From Amycolatopsis antarctica (GTDB lineage Bacteria; Actinomycetota; Actinomycetes; Mycobacteriales; Pseudonocardiaceae): a DNA stretch of 64,000 nt. The DNA is taken from positions 62,001 through 126,000 of the forward strand of contig NZ_NKYE01000013.1 of the NCBI RefSeq assembly GCF_002262875.1. Reading direction: 5' to 3'. Under the pieces are notes generated by a model, which saw nothing but the letters and a program-made list of their open reading frames with translations, did not search any database and was not told where the DNA came from. The position numbers and the translations under genes are program-made. Below, in pieces: positions 55,485 through 64,000 of this stretch (position 1 is the first letter of the stretch; each line of letters starts with the position of its first letter).

Positions 55485-56429
55485 TCAGGAGTCGAGGAGT
55501 GCGTCGCCGAGCTCGGTGCGGCGGTAGAGGACGGCGTGCCCGTGCCGGGCGGTGTCCAGCAGTCCGCCCGCCCGCAGCGCGCCTAGATGCTCGGAGACGG
55601 TGCTCGCCGCGAGACCCAGCCGTACCGCCAGCGCCGAGGTGCTCATCGGCTCGTCCAGTGCCGTGAGCAGGGCGGCCTTGGTCCGGCCCAGCACACCGGC
55701 GAGTTCCCGGGACGCGACGGCCGGCGGTTCGCGCAACCGGCCCACCCCTCGCGCCGGGTACAGCACGGTCGGCTGCCAGGGCGGCACCAGCATGACGCCG
55801 ACACGCGGCCAGGCGAACACGCACGGCAGCAGCAACAGGCCCCGCCGGTCCAGCCGGACCCGGGAACGGGATCGTGCCCGGACGGTGAGCACGTCCCCGC
55901 GCAGCCGGACGGACTCGTGCAGATCGTTCAACACCCCCGCCACGCCCTCGTCGGCCAGCCGGTGCGAGCGGTACTCGATGTCCGCCGCGACGATCGAGCG
56001 CAGGCGGGGCCAGTGCGGGGCGACCAGCCGGGTCCACACCAGTTCGAGCTGGTCGGCGAGCAGATCGCGGGCGGCCACCGGATCCTCGGGCAGGGCGCTC
56101 AGGTCGGCGTCCACCATCGCCAGCTCCGCCTCCACCTGCGCCGCCGGGGTCCGCCGTACGGCGGCGAGTTGCGCCCCGGCCGTCGTCCGCGGGCCGTGCG
56201 GAGGCGGGCTGAGGAAGTCGGTGATGTAGTACCGGGCGCCGAGCACGGTGCGCAGTTCGCCGACGGGCAGGCGGGCGGCCGCCGCGGCGGTGTCCCGCAG
56301 CCACGGTTCGTGCGCCGGGTGCCCGCGCAGGCCGAGCAGCACCTGGATCGCGCCGAGAGCCTCCTCCAGCGGGGAGATCCCGAACCGCACCCGGCGCGCG
56401 CTCGTCCCGTCCAGCACCAGTTCGATCAC
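55485..56429 (-). CDS. ArsR/DUF5937-type transcriptional regulator
   Basis: A 314-residue regulator. The C-terminal winged HTH is of ArsR type (LLTALDEPMSTSALAVRLGL, AASTVSEHLGALRAGGLLDT, RHGHAVLYRRTELGDALL). The N-terminal 200 residues are the helical domain found in the DUF5937 group (VRFGISPLEEALGAIQVLLG, LVAPHWPRLRSIVAADIEYR). The GTG encoding MIELVLDGTSARR is chosen, with GGAGA upstream. It is divergent from an MFS gene and probably controls it. Confidence 0.88.
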   Translation of the reverse strand: MIELVLDGTSARRVRFGISPLEEALGAIQVLLGLRGHPAHEPWLRDTAAAAARLPVGELRTVLGARYYITDFLSPPPHGPRTTAGAQLAAVRRTPAAQVEAELAMVDADLSALPEDPVAARDLLADQLELVWTRLVAPHWPRLRSIVAADIEYRSHRLADEGVAGVLNDLHESVRLRGDVLTVRARSRSRVRLDRRGLLLLPCVFAWPRVGVMLVPPWQPTVLYPARGVGRLREPPAVASRELAGVLGRTKAALLTALDEPMSTSALAVRLGLAASTVSEHLGALRAGGLLDTARHGHAVLYRRTELGDALLDS

Positions 56430-56499
56430 GGCAGCTCGTCTCCATTCGGCGATACCCGAATCAGTGTGCCGTACCCGGACGGTCCGCAAGCGTGGACCG

Positions 56500-57672
56500 G
56501 TGACCGCACACCCCGTATCCCTCGCCCGTCACCGCGCCTACTGGCGCTGGTCGGCCGGGGTCCAGCTCAACCGGCTGCCCGCCGCCATGGCGCCGCTCGC
56601 CTTCACCGTGCTCACCACCGAACTGACCGGCTCCTACCGGCTCGGCGGCGTGATGATGACGGTGTTCGTCCTGGCAGAGCTGGCCGGTGCCGTCCCGGCG
56701 GGCAGGCTGCTCGACCGGATCGGCCCCGCCCGTGGCCTGATGCTGTTGCTGACCTGCGCCGCGCTCGCGCTCGGCGGCCTTGCCACCGCCGCCGCGGCCG
56801 GAGCGCCCGCCGGAGCGCTGCTGGTACTGGTCGCCGTGCCGGGTCTGATCGCGGGTGGGCTGTCCGGCGGCTTCCGCACCCTGCTCGCCGGGACCGTCGA
56901 CGACGGTCTGCTCACCAGGGCCATCGCCGTCGACGCGATGATCATCGACGCCGTGCTGATCCTCGGCCCGGTGCTGGTCGCGCTGCTGACCGTGGCCGAT
57001 CCGCTGGTGCCGCTGGCGGTGATGGCGCTGGCGTACCTGCTCTCCGCCGCGCTGGTCCCGCGCGGGCTCGCGCCACCTCGTCCGGACACCGGTTCCGGCG
57101 GACGGCCCGGCGTGCCGCTGCGTGCGGCCTCCTGCTGGCTGGCCTGCCAGTTCGCCATCGGTCACCTGCTCGCGACGATCGAGGTCGCCCCGCTGCCGCT
57201 GGTGCAGCGGCTCGGCGCGGACGCCGCCGCGGCGCCACTGGTGATCGTCGCCGTCTCCGGGGCGAGCATCCTCGGCGGTGCGTTCTACGCCTGGCGCGGC
57301 GCACGGCTGCGGGCCACGCCGCGATGGCAGGCGACCGTGCTGCTGTGCGGTTTCGTGGCCGGCGGCATGGTGGTGGGCCTCGACCTGGGCTGGCCGGGAC
57401 TGCTGCTCGGTGTCGTGCTCATCGGCGTCTGCACGGCGCCGCTGCTCACCGTCGCCTCCGTGCAGCTCCAGCGGCTGCTGCCGGAGCGGCGCCGGGCGGA
57501 GGGCTTCTCGCTCTCGTTCGCCGTGCAGTCCACCGGCTTTGGGCTCGGCTCGCTCAGCGTCGGCGTACTGCCGCTGGAACTGGCCCCCGCGCTGGGCGTG
57601 TTCAGCGCCCTCGCCGGATGCGTGCTGCTGTGGACGTCCGCACCGCTTTCACCGGTGGATACCGGCGAGTAA
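56500..57672 (+). CDS. MFS transporter, 12-TM
   Basis: A 390-residue transporter. Helix 1 follows WRWSAGVQLNRLPAAMAPLA, motif A is GRLLDRIGPARGL, and a repeat in the second half includes LQRLLPERRRAEGFSLSFAV. It resembles small-molecule exporters (YfcJ/MdfA-like). GTG is the likely start, as it is in the divergent promoter gap of 70 bp to the ArsR-type gene. The substrate is unknown. Confidence 0.87.
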   Translation: MTAHPVSLARHRAYWRWSAGVQLNRLPAAMAPLAFTVLTTELTGSYRLGGVMMTVFVLAELAGAVPAGRLLDRIGPARGLMLLLTCAALALGGLATAAAAGAPAGALLVLVAVPGLIAGGLSGGFRTLLAGTVDDGLLTRAIAVDAMIIDAVLILGPVLVALLTVADPLVPLAVMALAYLLSAALVPRGLAPPRPDTGSGGRPGVPLRAASCWLACQFAIGHLLATIEVAPLPLVQRLGADAAAAPLVIVAVSGASILGGAFYAWRGARLRATPRWQATVLLCGFVAGGMVVGLDLGWPGLLLGVVLIGVCTAPLLTVASVQLQRLLPERRRAEGFSLSFAVQSTGFGLGSLSVGVLPLELAPALGVFSALAGCVLLWTSAPLSPVDTGE

Positions 57673-57705
57673 CGTCGGGGGCAGCAGCCACCGGAGGAGA
57701 TACGG

Positions 57706-59196
57706 ATGACGATCGCGCAGACGCCGCGTACGACCGAGACGTTCGACTCGCTCGACCCCGCGACCGACGAGGTCGTGGGCACCTACCCCGTGCACACCGC
57801 CGAGGAGGTCGACGCGGCCGTCGCCAGGGCGCGTGGCGCCGCGGCCTGGTGGGGATCGCTGTCCTTCGCCGAACGCGGCGAGCGGCTGCGCCGGTGGAAG
57901 GGCGTGGTCACCCGGCGCCTGCCGCAGCTCTGCGAGCTCGTCCGCGCGGAGACCGGCAAGCCCGTCGGGGACGCCCAGCTCGAATCCGTGCTGGCCATCG
58001 AGCACATCTCCTGGGCGGGCAAGAACGCCCGCAAGGTCCTCGGTTCGAAGCGCCGCGCGGCGGGCTCGCTCATGTCGAACCAGGCGGCGACGGTCGAGTA
58101 CCAGCCGCTCGGCGTGGTCGGCGTGATCGGCCCGTGGAACTACCCGGTGTTCACCCCGCTCGGCTCCATCACCTACGCCCTCGCCGCTGGCAACGCGGTG
58201 GTGTTCAAGCCCAGCGAGTTCACCCCCGGCGTCGGCAAGTGGCTGGTCGACGCGTTCGCCGAGGTGGTGCCCGAGCACCCGGTGCTGCAACTGATCACCG
58301 GACTCGGCGAGACCGGGGCCGCGCTGGTCCGCTCCGGCGTGGACAAGATCGCGTTCACCGGCTCCACCGCCACCGGCAAGAAGATCATGGCCTCGGCAGC
58401 CGACACCCTGACGCCGGTCGTCATCGAGGCGGGCGGCAAGGACCCGGTGCTGGTCGACGCCGACGCCGATCTGGACGCCGCCGCCGAGGCCACCGTCTGG
58501 GGCGCGTTCTCCAACTCCGGGCAGACCTGCATCGGCGTCGAACGGGTCTACGTGCACGAGCGGGTGCACGACGAGTTCGTCGCCAAGGTGGTCGCGCTGG
58601 CCAAGGACGTGAAGCCCGGCTCCGCCGCGGGTTCCGCCTACGGTCCGGTCACCATGCCCGCCCAGCTCGCCGTGATCCGCGGGCACATCGCCGACGCGCT
58701 CGCCCGCGGCGGCCGGGCGCTGGTCGGTGGCGCGGACGCGGTCGGCGAGCGGTACGTCCAGCCGACCGTTCTCGTCGACGTTCCCGAGGACTCCGAGGCG
58801 GTACGCGAGGAGACCTTCGGCCCCACCGTCACCATCGCGAAGGTGCGCGATATGGACGAGGCGGTCCAGCGGGCGAACGATTCGAAGTACGGCCTCGGCT
58901 CCACTGTGTTCTCGAAGAAGCGCGGAATGGAACTCGCCCGGCGGTTGCGCACCGGCCAGACGGCGATCAACGCGCCGCTGTCCTTCGCCGGAATCGCCTC
59001 CCTGCCGTTCGGTGGCATCGGCGAATCCGGCTTCGGCCGGATCCACGGTGACGAGGGGTTGCGCGAGTTCGCCTGGCCCAAAGCCATTGCGCGGCAACGG
59101 TTCTCCTCGCCGTTGAACCTCACCACCTTCGCCAGGACGGAGAAGACCGACGCGCTCGTCGGCAAGCTGATGACCGTTCTGCACGGCAAACGCTGA
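57706..59196 (+). CDS. Aldehyde dehydrogenase family protein
   Basis: A 496-residue NAD(P)-dependent dehydrogenase. Motifs are GVIGPWNYPVFTPLGSITYA, FKPSEFTPGVG (cofactor Lys), FTGSTATGKKI, the general base Glu in VIEAGGKDPVLVD and the catalytic Cys in NSGQTCIGVERV, then EETFGPTVTI. It fits the succinate-semialdehyde/long-chain aldehyde dehydrogenase group of actinobacteria. CGGAGGAG precedes the ATG. It lies 34 bp after the MFS gene, so the two may be cotranscribed. A strong terminator follows. Confidence 0.95.
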   Translation: MTIAQTPRTTETFDSLDPATDEVVGTYPVHTAEEVDAAVARARGAAAWWGSLSFAERGERLRRWKGVVTRRLPQLCELVRAETGKPVGDAQLESVLAIEHISWAGKNARKVLGSKRRAAGSLMSNQAATVEYQPLGVVGVIGPWNYPVFTPLGSITYALAAGNAVVFKPSEFTPGVGKWLVDAFAEVVPEHPVLQLITGLGETGAALVRSGVDKIAFTGSTATGKKIMASAADTLTPVVIEAGGKDPVLVDADADLDAAAEATVWGAFSNSGQTCIGVERVYVHERVHDEFVAKVVALAKDVKPGSAAGSAYGPVTMPAQLAVIRGHIADALARGGRALVGGADAVGERYVQPTVLVDVPEDSEAVREETFGPTVTIAKVRDMDEAVQRANDSKYGLGSTVFSKKRGMELARRLRTGQTAINAPLSFAGIASLPFGGIGESGFGRIHGDEGLREFAWPKAIARQRFSSPLNLTTFARTEKTDALVGKLMTVLHGKR

Positions 59197-59200
59197 CGCC

Positions 59201-59239
59201 ACGGGTGCCTTTCCCCGCATGTCAGGGAAAGGCACCCGT
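59201..59239 (+). terminator. Terminator after aldehyde dehydrogenase gene
   Basis: Perfect 15-bp stem (ACGGGTGCCTTTCCC with its complement at 59225-59239), 9-nt loop, 5 bp after the stop codon. Confidence 0.9.
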
Positions 59240-59385
59240 CCGGCCCAGTGGAATTCATCGGAGCCGCTGGTGAGAGTGCCACGACGTTCCCATCGGTGTG
59301 CTGTTTCGCCAGACTTTCGGCGCTAACACACCGGCCGGACTCTCTGCATTCTGAGCATCACCGACTCACTCCATGAGGTGATGCA

Positions 59386-60555
59386 ATGAGAGGCTCCCTG
59401 CGCCTTCTCGCCGTCGGCGCGCTCGCGCTGCCGGCCGCCGCAGCCGCACTGACCGTCCCGGCGGGCGCCGACACCGCCGTGCCCGCCCCCGCCCCGGCCG
59501 CCGTGGCCGCCCCCACTCCCGGCTTCGCCGGCGAGCAGCAGCAGATCTCCACCACGCTGACCGGTGCGCAGGCGAGCGAGGTCATCTCGCGGCCCGACGC
59601 GAACTACCTGAAGGTGCACGCCTCCGCGCTCGACCTGAAGGCGGGCGACGTGCTCAGCGTCGCCGGCGCCGACGGTGCCGAGCAGCGCAGCTACACCCAG
59701 GGCGACCTGCTGCCGGACGGCCTGTGGGCGCTGTCGGTGGACGGCGACAGCGTGTCGGTGAGCATCACCGCCGCCGACGGCGGAGCGCCGGACCCGGCCA
59801 GCACCGCCACCCTGGACAAGGTCACCCGCGGGTTCAGCGACACCGAACTGCGCGAACGCCGCGACGTCAAGCCGTACTCGGTGTGCGGCGACGGCACCGA
59901 CTTCAAGGACACCGTCTGCTACGAGAGCGAGGCGCCGGAACAGTTCGGCAACACCCCCGCGGTCGGCAGGCTGCTCCTCTCCGGCGGCGGCTTCTGCACC
60001 GCGTGGCGCATCGGCGCCGAGAACCAGGTGATGACGAACAACCACTGCATCGGCTCCGAGTCCGAGATCGCGGGTGCCGAGGTGCAGTTCGGTTACGAGT
60101 GCGCGACCTGTGGCGGTGGCGACGAGGGTGAGGGCACCAAGGTCGCGGGCGAGGAGTTCCTCAAGACCAGCAGCGGCCTGGACGCGACGCTGTTCTCCGT
60201 GAAGGACTTCGACAGCATCTCCGAGTTCGGCTTCCTTGAGCTCGACAACCGGCTGCCGGACGTCGGCGAGGAGATGTACATCATCGGTCACCCCGACGCG
60301 ATGCCGAAGCAGCTCTCGATGGCCGACGACACCAGCGACAACGGCAACTGCATCGTCAACGAGGTGAAGACCGGCGGCGTCGGTGAGATCCCCGAGTCCG
60401 ACATCGGCTACCAGTGCGACACGATGGGCGGCTCCTCCGGTTCGCCGGTGCTGTCCAAGGACACCAACAAGGTCATCGCGCTGCACCACCTGGGCGGCTG
60501 CCCGAACCAGGGTGCCCGCGCCGACCTGATCGCCGAGGAATTCGGCCTGGCGTAA
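59386..60555 (+). CDS. Secreted trypsin-like serine protease with prodomain
   Basis: A 389-residue exported protease. The signal peptide is MRGSLRLLAVGALALPAAAA plus a hydrophobic stretch ending in PAGADT. A beta-rich region (residues 45-150) may be a prodomain or binding domain. The protease domain has the catalytic His in VMTNNHCIGSES, Asp in SSGLDATLFSV and Ser in MGGSSGSPVLS, with Cys pairs (GFCTAW/NNHC, YECATC, NCIVN/QCDT). This is the V8/glutamyl-endopeptidase-like S1 pattern of actinomycetes. Confidence 0.92.
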   Translation: MRGSLRLLAVGALALPAAAAALTVPAGADTAVPAPAPAAVAAPTPGFAGEQQQISTTLTGAQASEVISRPDANYLKVHASALDLKAGDVLSVAGADGAEQRSYTQGDLLPDGLWALSVDGDSVSVSITAADGGAPDPASTATLDKVTRGFSDTELRERRDVKPYSVCGDGTDFKDTVCYESEAPEQFGNTPAVGRLLLSGGGFCTAWRIGAENQVMTNNHCIGSESEIAGAEVQFGYECATCGGGDEGEGTKVAGEEFLKTSSGLDATLFSVKDFDSISEFGFLELDNRLPDVGEEMYIIGHPDAMPKQLSMADDTSDNGNCIVNEVKTGGVGEIPESDIGYQCDTMGGSSGSPVLSKDTNKVIALHHLGGCPNQGARADLIAEEFGLA

Positions 60556-60581
60556 GGGTTCCACGCACGAAGACTCGATAC

Positions 60582-60630
60582 CACGACGAAGGCCGTCGCT
60601 TCGAAACCTGGAGCGACGGCCTTCGTCGTG
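60582..60630 (+). terminator. Terminator after serine protease gene
   Basis: CACGACGAAGGCCGTCGCT pairs perfectly (19 bp) with 60612-60630, with an 11-nt loop. Confidence 0.9.
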
Positions 60631-60728
60631 CTGCATGTGGGGGATGCACAGGGGGCGTGCGGGTGCGGTAATTTCGGTGCCGGTCCGGTGCAGGGGGTAC
60701 CGGACCGCCGCGAGGCGAAGGGGGATCC

Positions 60729-61631
60729 ATGACGAACACGAACGCGCGCCGCGTGCTGGCGGCGCTCGCCGCTTCCGCGGTGCTGGCCACCGCGAGCACG
60801 ACCGGGACCGCACAGGCCGAACCGTCGGCGAAGGCGGACGAACCCGTCTTCTTCGTACACGGTTACGGCTACGACGAGGGTGTCGAGGGCGGCAAGGACT
60901 GCGACAACATCTGGGGCAACGCACGGAAGTACTTCACCGAACGCGGCTGGGCGGCCGGTTCGCTGAAGACCGTCGGCTACTACACCGGTGACAAGAACTG
61001 CGATGTGTCCATCGACGGTGCCACGGCGACCAAGGACACCCGGATCAAGCACATCGCCGCCGACCTGGCGAACCACATCCACGACAACTACACCAGCAAG
61101 GGAAAGTCCGTCGAGATCGTCGGCCATTCGATGGGCGGGCTGATCGGCCGGGTAGCGCTGCTCGGCTCGGCGAAGGGCTGGGACGGTTTCCCGAAGGGCA
61201 AGCTGAAAGTCGGCGATCTCGTCACGCTCGGCACCCCGCACCAGGGCGTCAAGGAGCCCGGCAAGCACGGTGACACGCAGTGGAAGTCGATGGACCCGGA
61301 CTCGGAGTTCATGAGAGTGCTCGACGCGCCGGAGAACCGGGTGAGCCAGGACTGGGCCTCGGGCACCGACTGGACGTTCGCCGGTGCGGACGAGGACGAG
61401 ACGGTGAGCGGTTCCTCCGCGATCGACAAGGGACGGCACGCCGACCACAAGTTCCGTTACCTGGAAGGAAACGAGCACACGGTCACCCACTCCGGCATCC
61501 GCAAGTGGTACAGCGGCAAGTACAACCTGCGGTTCTGGCACTCCAGCGAGGGTGAATCGCACGACACCACGAACGGCTGGGCCCCGTTGAAGGCCGCGCA
61601 CAACGCGCTCTCGGAGAACGGCGGCTGGTGA
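60729..61631 (+). CDS. Secreted alpha/beta hydrolase (lipase class 2-like)
   Basis: A 300-residue exported lipase or esterase. The signal peptide begins MTNTNARRVLAALAASAVLA and cleaves after AQA. The oxyanion segment is VFFVHGYGYDEG, the nucleophile motif is GHSMGG (VEIVGHSMGGLIGRVALL), and the catalytic Asp/His are probably in FAGADEDETVSGSS and EHTVTHSGI. A GTPHQG motif follows the elbow, as in class 2 lipases. It ends in ENGGW at a 14-bp tandem duplication that includes the stop. Confidence 0.92.
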   Translation: MTNTNARRVLAALAASAVLATASTTGTAQAEPSAKADEPVFFVHGYGYDEGVEGGKDCDNIWGNARKYFTERGWAAGSLKTVGYYTGDKNCDVSIDGATATKDTRIKHIAADLANHIHDNYTSKGKSVEIVGHSMGGLIGRVALLGSAKGWDGFPKGKLKVGDLVTLGTPHQGVKEPGKHGDTQWKSMDPDSEFMRVLDAPENRVSQDWASGTDWTFAGADEDETVSGSSAIDKGRHADHKFRYLEGNEHTVTHSGIRKWYSGKYNLRFWHSSEGESHDTTNGWAPLKAAHNALSENGGW

Positions 61632-61656
61632 ACGGCGGCTGGTGAACGGTGCGTTC

Positions 61657-61694
61657 GCCGGTGTGCCACGGGAACGTCCGCGGCACACCGGCGA
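61657..61694. terminator. Bidirectional terminator between lipase and GMC genes
   Basis: CGCCGGTGTGCC and GGCACACCGGCG arms, a perfect 12-bp stem with a 14-nt loop, between two convergent genes. Confidence 0.85.
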
Positions 61695-61700
61695 CGTGCG

Positions 61701-63275
61701 TCAGCGTCCGCGAATCAGGTCAGCGGCCTTCTCCGCCACCATGATCGTCGGGGCGTTCGTGTTGCCGCGCGGGACCACCGGCATCACCGAGGCGTCCACC
61801 ACGCGCAGCCCGTCCACGCCGTGCACCCGCAGATCCGGTGCCACCACAGCGTTCTCGCCGGTACCCATCGCGCAGGTGCCCACCGGGTGGTACAGCGTCT
61901 GCGTCCACTTCTTGACGTGCTCGGTCAGCGCCTCGTCGTCCAGATCGTGCCGTCCAGGCAGGAACGGCGCGTCGAGGAAGCGCGCGAGCGGGCCGGAACG
62001 GCCGATCTCCATCAGGGTGCGCAGGCCGGACAGCATGGCCACCAGATCGGCTCGGTCGGAGAAGTAGTCCGGGTCGAGTTCGGGCCGCCACATCGGGTGC
62101 TCCGAACGCAGCCGCAGCCTGCCCCGGCTGGCGACGTCGACCAGCGTGGCCGCTGAGGTGAACCCGGAGACGGTCGGCTCGCGCAGGCCGTTGTCGTAGA
62201 ACAGCGTCGGCGCGATGTGGAACTGCATGTCCGGTCCGGCGAGGCCATCTACTGTGGACAGAAACCCGCCACCCTCGCCGATGTTGGAGCTGAGCGGGCC
62301 CCGCTTGGTGAGCTGCCAGCGGAGGAGTCCGGCCGGGGTCGCCGCGTCGACCACGTCGGTGGTGCCCTTTGTGGACCAGACGATCGGCGCGGCAGGGTGG
62401 TCGTGCAGGTTGGCACCGACGCCAGGCAGGCCGGCGACCACCTCGATGCCGTGTTCGCGCAGGTGCTCGGCCGGTCCGATGCCGGAGAGCATCAGCAGTT
62501 GCGGGGAGTTGATCGCGCCGCCGCACAGCAGCACCTCCCCGTCCGCGTACACGGTGTGCGCACCATCGGCGTCCACATAGGACACTCCGGTGGCGCGGAC
62601 ACCGGTGAGCACGACGCCGGTGGCGTGGGCGCCGGTGCGTACCGTCAGGTTCGGCCGTTCCATCGCCGGGCGCAGGTAGCCGTCGGCGGCCGACCAGCGG
62701 CGGCCCTTGCGGCAGGTCACCTGGTAGACGCCCGCGCCCTCCTGTGTCTCACCGTTGAAGTCCTCGTTGCGCTTCATTCCCCAGGACACCGCGGAGTCCA
62801 CCCAGGCCGTGGTGAGTTCGTGGGTGAACCGGCGGTCCTCGACGTGCAGCGGGCCGTCGGTGCCGTGCAGCGGTCCGCCGAGGCGGGTGTTGCCCTCGGC
62901 CCGGACGAAGTACGGCAGCACGTCCTGGTGCCCCCAGCCCTCGGCGCCGTGCGCGTCGCGCCACCCGTCGTAGTCGGCGCGGTTTCCGCGGATGTAGATC
63001 ATCGCGTTCATCGAGGAACAGCCGCCGAGCATCTTCCCGCGCGGCCAGTACGCCGACTTGCCGAGATGCTTCTGCGGAGTCGTCTCGTAGTTCCAGTCCC
63101 ACTTCGTCTTGAACAGTGACGCGAACGCCGCCGGGATCCGCACCTCGTCCGCCGTGTCCTCGCCGCCGGCCTCGAGTAGCAGTACCCGCGCCGAGGGGTC
63201 CTCGCTCAGCCGGGCGGCGAGCACACAGCCCGCACTGCCGGCGCCGACGATGACGTAGTCGAACGATTCGGCCAC
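61701..63275 (-). CDS. GMC-family FAD oxidoreductase (choline dehydrogenase-like)
   Basis: A 524-residue glucose-methanol-choline oxidoreductase. The N-terminal FAD motif is DYVIVGAGSAGCVLAARLSE with the Glu of VLLLEAGGED. GMC signature 1 appears as GKMLGGCSSMNAMIYIRGN and signature 2 as GGAINSPQLLMLSGIG. The catalytic His pair is in LYHPVGTCAMG and VVDASVMPVVPRGNTNAPT. It starts at GTG after AAGGAGG. Probable substrates are alcohols or choline. No BetB or transporter is adjacent. Confidence 0.95.
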   Translation of the reverse strand: MAESFDYVIVGAGSAGCVLAARLSEDPSARVLLLEAGGEDTADEVRIPAAFASLFKTKWDWNYETTPQKHLGKSAYWPRGKMLGGCSSMNAMIYIRGNRADYDGWRDAHGAEGWGHQDVLPYFVRAEGNTRLGGPLHGTDGPLHVEDRRFTHELTTAWVDSAVSWGMKRNEDFNGETQEGAGVYQVTCRKGRRWSAADGYLRPAMERPNLTVRTGAHATGVVLTGVRATGVSYVDADGAHTVYADGEVLLCGGAINSPQLLMLSGIGPAEHLREHGIEVVAGLPGVGANLHDHPAAPIVWSTKGTTDVVDAATPAGLLRWQLTKRGPLSSNIGEGGGFLSTVDGLAGPDMQFHIAPTLFYDNGLREPTVSGFTSAATLVDVASRGRLRLRSEHPMWRPELDPDYFSDRADLVAMLSGLRTLMEIGRSGPLARFLDAPFLPGRHDLDDEALTEHVKKWTQTLYHPVGTCAMGTGENAVVAPDLRVHGVDGLRVVDASVMPVVPRGNTNAPTIMVAEKAADLIRGR

Positions 63276-63387
63276 GATGCCTCCTTCATTGACGGGGGGT
63301 CAGTAGCGATCATGCCCCGTATCCGGGCAGGTAGGAAGGATGACCGGATAGCAGGGTGACGCTGAGCGACCGAGCCGGAGATTATTA

Positions 63388-63425
63388 GGCCGAATCGGCC
63401 AAATGTTGGTTAAGAAGCAACCAAC
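63388..63425. promoter_or_regulatory. Inverted repeats upstream of GMC and L,D-transpeptidase genes
   Basis: GGCCGAATCGGCC (63388-63400) is a 6-bp dyad with a 1-bp centre, and GTTGGTT/AACCAAC (63405-63411, 63419-63425) forms a second dyad. Both lie in an AT-richer divergent promoter region. The first motif also occurs at 53647-53659, before another exported-protein gene. Role unknown. Confidence 0.4.
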
Positions 63426-63499
63426 CTGGTCACCGGACCGTCTACCTGTCAGCACCAAACACGAGCTCGCCGCTCCGGCGGGCAGATGGGAGGTACACG

Positions 63500-63943
63500 A
63501 TGGGAACCGTCCGGAAGATCGTCGGTATCGCTGCCACCACGGCCGCCCTCGGCACGGCGGGAGCGATCGCCGCACCGGCGGCCAGCGCCGAGATCGCACC
63601 GTGCAGCGCCGCTGCCGACGCCTGCATCCAGCTCGGTATCAACGCCGCCTGGGTGATGGACAACGGCAACACCACCTACGGCGCCGTGCCGATCACCTCC
63701 GGCAAGCCCGGTTACGAGACGCCGACCGGCACCTTCCAGGTCACGTTCAAGGACGCGGACTACTGGAGCCAGGCCTACGACGCCCCGATGCCGAACGCCG
63801 TCTTCTTCACCACCAGCGGCATCGCCTTCCACGAAGGCAGCCTGGATGTCCTGTCGCACGGCTGCATCCACCTCTCGCCGGAGGCGTCGGTCGAGTTCTT
63901 CAACGGGCTCGAGCCGGGCGACACCGTCGAGGTGGTCGCCTGA
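63500..63943 (+). CDS. Secreted L,D-transpeptidase (YkuD domain)
   Basis: A 147-residue exported protein. The signal peptide (MGTVRKIVGIAATTAALGTA, cleavage after ASA) is followed by a short YkuD domain. The catalytic motif is SHGCIHL (LDVLSHGCIHLSPE), with the preceding His in GIAFHEGS. The N-terminal strand segment CIQLGINAAWVMDNGNTTYG and TSGKPGYETPTGTFQV are typical. It would form 3-3 crosslinks or attach proteins in peptidoglycan. It is unusually short, lacking the Ig-like domains of mycobacterial Ldts. GGGAGG precedes the ATG. Confidence 0.92.
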   Translation: MGTVRKIVGIAATTAALGTAGAIAAPAASAEIAPCSAAADACIQLGINAAWVMDNGNTTYGAVPITSGKPGYETPTGTFQVTFKDADYWSQAYDAPMPNAVFFTTSGIAFHEGSLDVLSHGCIHLSPEASVEFFNGLEPGDTVEVVA

Positions 63944-63963
63944 CCCCGGGTGAGGAGTCTGTC

Positions 63964-64000
63964 GTGAGCGTCGGCCACGAGCCGGGCCGAGGGGCGTCGG
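63964..64000 (+). CDS. Start of a gene running out of the window
   Basis: GTG with GAGGAG 7 bp upstream opens a frame reading MSVGHEPGRGAS to the window edge. Only twelve codons are visible, so the product cannot be named. If real, it would follow the L,D-transpeptidase gene by 20 bp and share its transcript. Confidence 0.4.
   Translation, partial: MSVGHEPGRGAS

Noticed and set aside
55587..59051. 1154-codon open frame on the plus strand
   Set aside because: It covers, out of frame or antisense, the ArsR, MFS and aldehyde dehydrogenase genes, and the translation is Arg/Ala-rich.
61617..61644. 14-bp tandem duplication GAACGGCGGCTGGT x2 at the lipase stop codon
   Set aside because: Probably a replication slip. 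The first copy already ends the gene with TGA, and the second has no effect that can be seen.

Overview
The window is high-GC actinobacterial chromosome, most likely from the Pseudonocardiaceae (Amycolatopsis/Saccharomonospora-like). The evidence is the codon bias, the frequent GTG starts, F420-dependent enzymes, type VII (ESX) substrates, a DasR-type operator, Scr1/DUF397 regulator pairs, and gene orders recalled from Mycobacterium tuberculosis (purA / DUF3151 / fba / DedA, and purD / purB / purC). The genus is an inference. No rRNA, tRNA or CRISPR array was seen. Apart from the features listed, no gene-free stretch exceeds about 300 bases.

1-20 kb: two drug-efflux modules (MarR + MFS; TetR + MFS with a duplicated operator) flank a secreted lipase, a P450 with its [3Fe-4S] ferredoxin, and an F420-type PPOX protein. 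Next come a glycolate/lactate-type FAD oxidase, a DedA protein, nagA with a DasR-like site, an ECF sigma factor, an SDR divergent from an F420 LLM oxidoreductase, fba between two strong terminators, a large membrane protein of unknown function, a DUF3151 protein, and a LIP lipase/TetR divergent pair.

20-24 kb: a fatty acid desaturase is followed by a small foreign segment bounded by a perfect 180-bp direct repeat. The repeat duplicates the 3' end and terminator of a secreted DUF1524 HNH nuclease gene. Inside are an XRE regulator, three overlapping tiny genes and damaged edge genes, but no integrase. It looks like a cis-mobilisable or decayed integrative element.

24-40 kb: purA, a membrane-anchored protein, OsmC, a Na+/H+ antiporter, an LLM oxidoreductase, secreted protease and glycerophosphodiesterase genes, then purD. 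These lead into an orphan type VII secretion substrate cluster: PE-like, lipoprotein, PPE-like, EspG chaperone, EspC-like, and a WXG protein fused to a lytic transglycosylase. No ESX core machinery is present in the window.

40-64 kb: aminotransferase, threonine aldolase, ECF sigma factor with a putative anti-sigma partner, TetR, purB and a MOSC protein. A SAM hydroxide adenosyltransferase lies divergent from a TauE/SafE exporter that is preceded by a probable cysteine-type leader peptide. Then come an Scr1-like HTH gene with two DUF397 partners, an iron-box-controlled VOC protein, purC, and a run of exported hydrolases, proteases and an L,D-transpeptidase, with an MBL protein, ArsR + MFS, an aldehyde dehydrogenase and a GMC oxidoreductase.

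The strongest undescribed signal is a 97-bp element of three 22-bp AT-rich palindromes with fixed spacing. It occurs twice, 40 kb apart, each time between convergent genes.
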